Source: Kosakonia oryzae
GTDB lineage: Bacteria; Pseudomonadota; Gammaproteobacteria; Enterobacterales; Enterobacteriaceae
Length of the DNA: 64,000 nucleotides
Direction: 5' to 3'
Assembly (NCBI RefSeq): GCF_001658025.2
Contig: NZ_CP014007.2
Coordinates: 1,860,001 to 1,924,000, forward strand
Shown: positions 61,108 to 64,000 of the stretch, piece after piece
How positions within the stretch are numbered: the first letter of the stretch is position 1
Layout of the letters: each line of letters begins with the position of its first letter
Made by a program: the position numbers and the translations under genes
Notes under the pieces: generated by a model
Seen by the model: the letters and a program-made list of their open reading frames with translations, nothing else
Databases searched by the model: none
Told to the model about the DNA's origin: nothing

Positions 61108-61800
61108 ATGAGCAAAGACTAGAGTGTATTATTAGTCAATGACGAGCGTACTCAATTTGATCTCTCTGATATCATCAAACAGCTATGGGTTAAAAAAACG
61201 ATCTTTTGTTGTTGCTTGTAAAATCTTTATATGCCTTTGCTGCATAGGTAAAATGAACATCAACAGCAATCGTTACACTTTCAGACTCAGGGCAGGTTGC
61301 TGCACATAGACAAATTGAAAATTTTATATATCCAAGGGCTGGCCCATCAATAAAAGAGATCCAGGACAGTTCCTTCAAATGATTTCAAAGTTGAGTTGTT
61401 ACATTATATATGCAGTTACAGAATCAGGATAAAGGAAGAGCTCTCAAGTGAAGAAATAAACAAAGACCAAAGCGATGGAATAAAGATTAGCTATGTCGGT
61501 CTAACTTTCCAGGATACACAGACCAACCTTAATAATTATTTGAAAAAAATCGATAGAACAATAGTAACCGATGCCGATGGTGACTTGGATGCTAATATAA
61601 AGGCCAGAACAAATGAGTTGAAAGATACAATCAGTTCTATTGAAAAAATTGTCAAACAGAAAAAAATGATCGTTTGCATATTTTAAGTCAGGCTCAGGCT
61701 ATTGCAAAGCAATTAAAGATAGAAACTCCACAATTTCATAACTTGTTAGTTGTATCGAATGATACATTATTTACACTTAGCTCAAATGCACTCATATCTG
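61108..61800 (+). pseudogene. wzz: wzz chain-length determinant gene, 5' part, decayed
   Basis: Opens ATGAGCAAAGACTAG with a stop at codon 5. Then ERTQFDLSDIIKQLWVKKTI matches the N-terminal region of Wzz. After more stops, a stretch with YVGLTFQDTQTNLNNYLKKI and NELKDTISSIEKIVKQKK matches the coiled-coil part, and ILSQAQAIAKQLKIETPQ then SNDTLFTLSSNAL matches the Wzz segment ending in LGSDAL. The gene is cut here by an IS3-family element; its 3' part resumes at 62889. Confidence 0.85.
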
Positions 61801-61859
61801 TGGACTGACCCCGCCCCGGTAGACGATCCTGCCCTATAGTTTGAGCATAGGAGGAGCGT

Positions 61860-62177
61860 ATGGGCACACCACGATTTACACCTGAATTTAAGGAAGAAGC
61901 CGTCCGTCAGATAACGGAACGCGGTTATTCCGTCGCCGAAGTATCTGACCGTCTGGGCGTCTCTGCGCACAGCCTCTACAATTGGCTACGGGCTATCAAA
62001 CCTGATAACAGCGAGCAGCATGCCCGGGATTTACTGGAAGCTAAAAGCGAGATCCTGAAACTCCGGGCGCAACTGAAGCGCACCGAAGAAGAACAGGATA
62101 TCCTGAAAAAGGCTGCGCGGCACGCCAGACTGAATTTACGCTTTATCAATAAATACTGTGCCTTATCGGGGGCATGA
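61860..62177 (+). CDS. IS3-family transposase OrfA
   Basis: 105 codons. N-terminal helix-turn-helix PRFTPEFKEEAVRQITERGY and VSDRLGVSAHSLYNWLR, then a leucine-zipper-like LLEAKSEILKLRAQLKRTEE. OrfA binds the element ends in this family. Frame ends early after RFINKY, where the fused OrfAB would continue. Probably non-functional for lack of OrfB. Confidence 0.85.
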   Translation: MGTPRFTPEFKEEAVRQITERGYSVAEVSDRLGVSAHSLYNWLRAIKPDNSEQHARDLLEAKSEILKLRAQLKRTEEEQDILKKAARHARLNLRFINKYCALSGA

Positions 62178-62853
62178 CGATGTGTCGGATACTAAATGTC
62201 GCCCTGGTCGGGTACTAAGCGTGGCTCTATAACCCGGTCTGAGCGCGGGATAAATATAATCAGCGTCAGCTGGTGCTCATCCGTGATTCATATTCATTGA
62301 GCTGAGGTGTTTACGATTACCGACGGGTTCATGCTGATCTCAACGGAATCGGGCAGACCTCCGGTGTTGTCCCTAAGTGTGTGTAGCGCCAGTTTACCAC
62401 CCTGGGGGCCAACCAGGTCTTATCTTTATCCGTACCTGGCAGGGCTAGCTGTATCTGGCGATGATCTATAGTGCGCTGGTCTGAAACTCACTCTCTCATT
62501 TGAACTGGCGCTGGAGGTGCTGGTGATGGCCGTGTGGCAGTACAAACCGACAAGTGGCACCATTGTGCATTCGGAGCAGGGCAGTCAGTATGGTAGTTAC
62601 GACTGGCAGCGCTTCTGTCGAGCCAATAATCTGGCCCCGAGTATGAGCCGGGTCGCAACTGCTGGGATAACGCAGTCGCTGAATCGTTTTTCAGTTTACT
62701 GAAGAAAGAACGTATCAGAAAACGGATCTATAAAACCCTGGATCTGGCTGGCGCCGATATCTTTATTACATTGAAGCGTTTTATTACCGGGTGCGCCACC
62801 ACACTTACCTCGGCGGTGTCAGCCCGGAGGCCCTCGAGCAGACTCCGTCGTGA
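62160..62853 (+). pseudogene. IS3-family transposase OrfB, broken
   Basis: Several stops and deletions. Recognisable pieces are MTMCRILNVA, LIRDSYSLS, YDYRRVHADLNGIGQTS, ELALEVLVMAVWQYKPTS, HSEQGSQYGSYDWQRFCRAN and LKKERIRKRIYKTLDLA. The expected catalytic Asp in HSDQGSQYGS is Glu here, and the first DDE segment is missing or scrambled. Inactive. Confidence 0.85.
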
Positions 62854-62888
62854 GGACAGGATATGTCTTCAGTCGTGGGGTGAGCACA

Positions 62889-63144
62889 CTATGATAATAA
62901 TTATAAGAATGCTCTGCTTCCATTCGATAGTGATTATTTTTCTGCAGTGTGGAGGCTGCTATCTGTGAAGTCATTAAATCAGGATTAAAGAGCTATATCA
63001 GCATTTAGGTATATTTTGAAACCTTATCCGCCGATAAAAAAGCAATCCTAAAAAGCGATCATGCTGATTATTCCTGTTTTGTTTAGTGGAGTAGTAGACT
63101 CAGGTTATGTCTTATCAAAAAAGTTTATTCATAAAGAAATATGA
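62889..63144 (+). pseudogene. wzz: wzz chain-length determinant gene, 3' part, decayed
   Basis: Translation gives LPFDSDYFSAVWRLLSVKSL, then ISAFRYILKPYPPIKKQS, a stop, KAIMLIIPVLFSGVVDSGYV and LSKKFIHKEI. This aligns with the Wzz C-terminus (AYRYVMKPTLPIRRDSP, KAITLILAVLLGGMVGAGIV). It includes the second membrane segment and ends at a TGA at 63144. Together with 61108-61800 it shows a full-length wzz interrupted by the IS. Confidence 0.85.
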
Positions 63145-63536
63145 AACAGTATTTTTTAACTGAGCTGTAGAGTATTATATCTTTCAGCTTTTTGTATGAA
63201 AAATTGAAAGTTCCTATTTGGAATAAAGCATTAGGTACACCTCAAGAAATAGTAATGAGAGAGTATGTCGATACCTTCTGAAAATAGGTGTGTGGAGTTA
63301 ACTTGCAGAAGGAAACTATACGGATTTCTTCAGGATTTATTTTCGATAAACTCATTTATGAAAACGAAATAATATCTATAATTCTTGAGATGGTATATGA
63401 AAAATTTTATTTTTTATGTCTGCCTTTATATATTGGAGGAGGGTTCATTATGGCGGAGTTGAGGCGGGGGAATAATAAATGTTATTGTCAGTAAAATTTT
63501 CAATGTCTTAATTATATATAAATGTAGGGTGGGAGA
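63145..63536. other. AT-rich stretch, no gene recognised
   Basis: About 390 bases. One ORF of 68 codons (63288-63494, with FIFDKLIYENEIISIILEM and LPLYIGGGFIMAELRRG) has no clear ribosome site and no family I recognise; it may be a remnant of a membrane protein. Where a gtrA flippase would be expected before gtrB, none is visible. Confidence 0.4.
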
Positions 63537-64000
63537 GTGAAAACAATATCAATCGTTGTTCCATGTTATAATGAAGAAGATGTTATTGAGGTTACCGCTA
63601 AGAGGTTACTTGATTTTATTGAACAACATAAAAAATTTAAGTTCGAAATTATTTTCATTAATGATGGTAGTAGTGATCATACAGAGGAGAAGTTATCGAC
63701 ATTGTGCGACATTCATCAAGTCATAAAGACAGCTTCATTCTCAAGAAATTTTGGTCATCAGATAGCAGTATCTGCTGGCATTGATCTTGCGTCTGGTGAT
63801 GCAGTTGTTCTAATTGATGCGGACTTACAAGACCCTCCTGAAGTCATTGATCAGATGATTGATAAATGGCTTGAAGGTTATGATGTTGTTTATGGCACAA
63901 GGACTGATAGGCATGGAGAGTCAAAATTTAAACTTCTTACGGCGAAATACTTCTACCGTACGTTGAATAAACTGTCAGAAGTACCTATTCCGTTGGATAC
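63537..64000 (+). CDS. GtrB-like bactoprenol glycosyltransferase (partial, 3' end outside window)
   Basis: Reads open from a GTG at 63537 (GGGTGGGAG upstream) to the window end, 154 codons. ISIVVPCYNEEDVIEVTAKR, FINDGSSDHTEEKL, SFSRNFGHQIAVSAGIDLAS and VLIDADLQDPPEVI are the classic DPM1/GtrB motifs (nucleotide site, DXD region). GtrB moves glucose from UDP-Glc to undecaprenyl phosphate for O-antigen side-branch addition or related glycan decoration. Two C-terminal membrane segments are expected beyond the edge. Confidence 0.88.
   Translation, partial: MKTISIVVPCYNEEDVIEVTAKRLLDFIEQHKKFKFEIIFINDGSSDHTEEKLSTLCDIHQVIKTASFSRNFGHQIAVSAGIDLASGDAVVLIDADLQDPPEVIDQMIDKWLEGYDVVYGTRTDRHGESKFKLLTAKYFYRTLNKLSEVPIPLD

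Larger units (their letters stand above)
61801..62888 (+). mobile_element. IS3-family insertion element, degenerate
   Basis: Left end TGGACTGACCCC and right end GGGGTGAGCACA form imperfect inverted repeats (9 of the outer 12 positions). Between them lie an orfA and a broken orfB with IS3-family transposase motifs. Length 1.09 kb against the usual 1.2-1.3 kb, so internal deletions have occurred. The flanking triplets differ (CTG and CTA), so no exact target duplication remains. Inserted inside wzz. Confidence 0.85.

Noticed and set aside
61396-61686. 96-codon ORF taken as an independent small gene
   Set aside because: Its sequence aligns with the middle of Wzz, and upstream and downstream parts of Wzz lie in other frames, so it is a fragment of the pseudogene.
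1-64000. tRNA, rRNA, CRISPR array or prophage
   Set aside because: No cloverleaf-like sequence, regular repeat-spacer pattern, integrase or phage structural genes were noticed on either strand.

Overview
The window is chromosomal DNA of a member of the Enterobacteriaceae. The order mdtA-mdtB, yegD, alkA, yegE, udk, dcd, asmA, yegH, wza-wzb-wzc, the full wca (colanic acid) operon, galF, rml genes and gnd is the conserved E. coli/Salmonella/Enterobacter arrangement. Protein divergence from E. coli (my recollection of the families, not a search) and a NudK-like/DeoR pair between asmA and yegH suggest a genus such as Enterobacter or Kosakonia rather than E. coli itself. I cannot name the species.

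Layout. 1-15.8 kb: core housekeeping genes (efflux pump, Hsp70-like YegD, AlkA, diguanylate cyclase YegE, Udk, Dcd, AsmA, a NudK-like hydrolase divergent from a DeoR-family regulator, YegH). 16.3-39.2 kb: an intact colanic acid operon behind a JUMPstart/ops element: export (wza, wzb, wzc), glycosyl- and acetyltransferases (wcaA-F, I, L), precursor genes (gmd, fcl, gmm, manC, manB), initiating transferase wcaJ, flippase wzxC, pyruvyltransferase wcaK and wcaM. 39.4-44.1 kb: intact galF, a terminator, a second JUMPstart and rmlBDAC (dTDP-L-rhamnose).

44.1-46.6 kb is a graveyard. It holds a frameshifted fnlA/capE-like remnant, an unidentified short ORF, then a decayed copy of the 3' part of wcaM, a frameshifted second galF and a third JUMPstart. 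46.6-58.5 kb is an AT-rich, apparently intact surface-polysaccharide cluster: wzx, five glycosyltransferases, wzy, manC, an RfbK-type manB and wbaP. It predicts a Wzx/Wzy-dependent glycan started with Gal-1-P and probably containing mannose and rhamnose. 58.5-63.1 kb holds a ugd pseudogene, intact gnd with a strong terminator, and a wzz pseudogene split by a decayed IS3-family element. The window ends inside a GtrB-like bactoprenol glycosyltransferase gene.

Main interpretation. The O-antigen locus looks like a mosaic in which a donor segment carrying its own wcaM-3'/galF/JUMPstart boundary was joined behind the resident galF-rmlBDAC. The duplicated boundary genes, and the local ugd and wzz copies, then decayed. 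Because colanic acid needs UDP-glucuronate and O-antigen chain-length control needs Wzz, functional ugd and wzz are expected elsewhere, most likely just beyond the right edge. No tRNA, rRNA, CRISPR array or prophage was seen.
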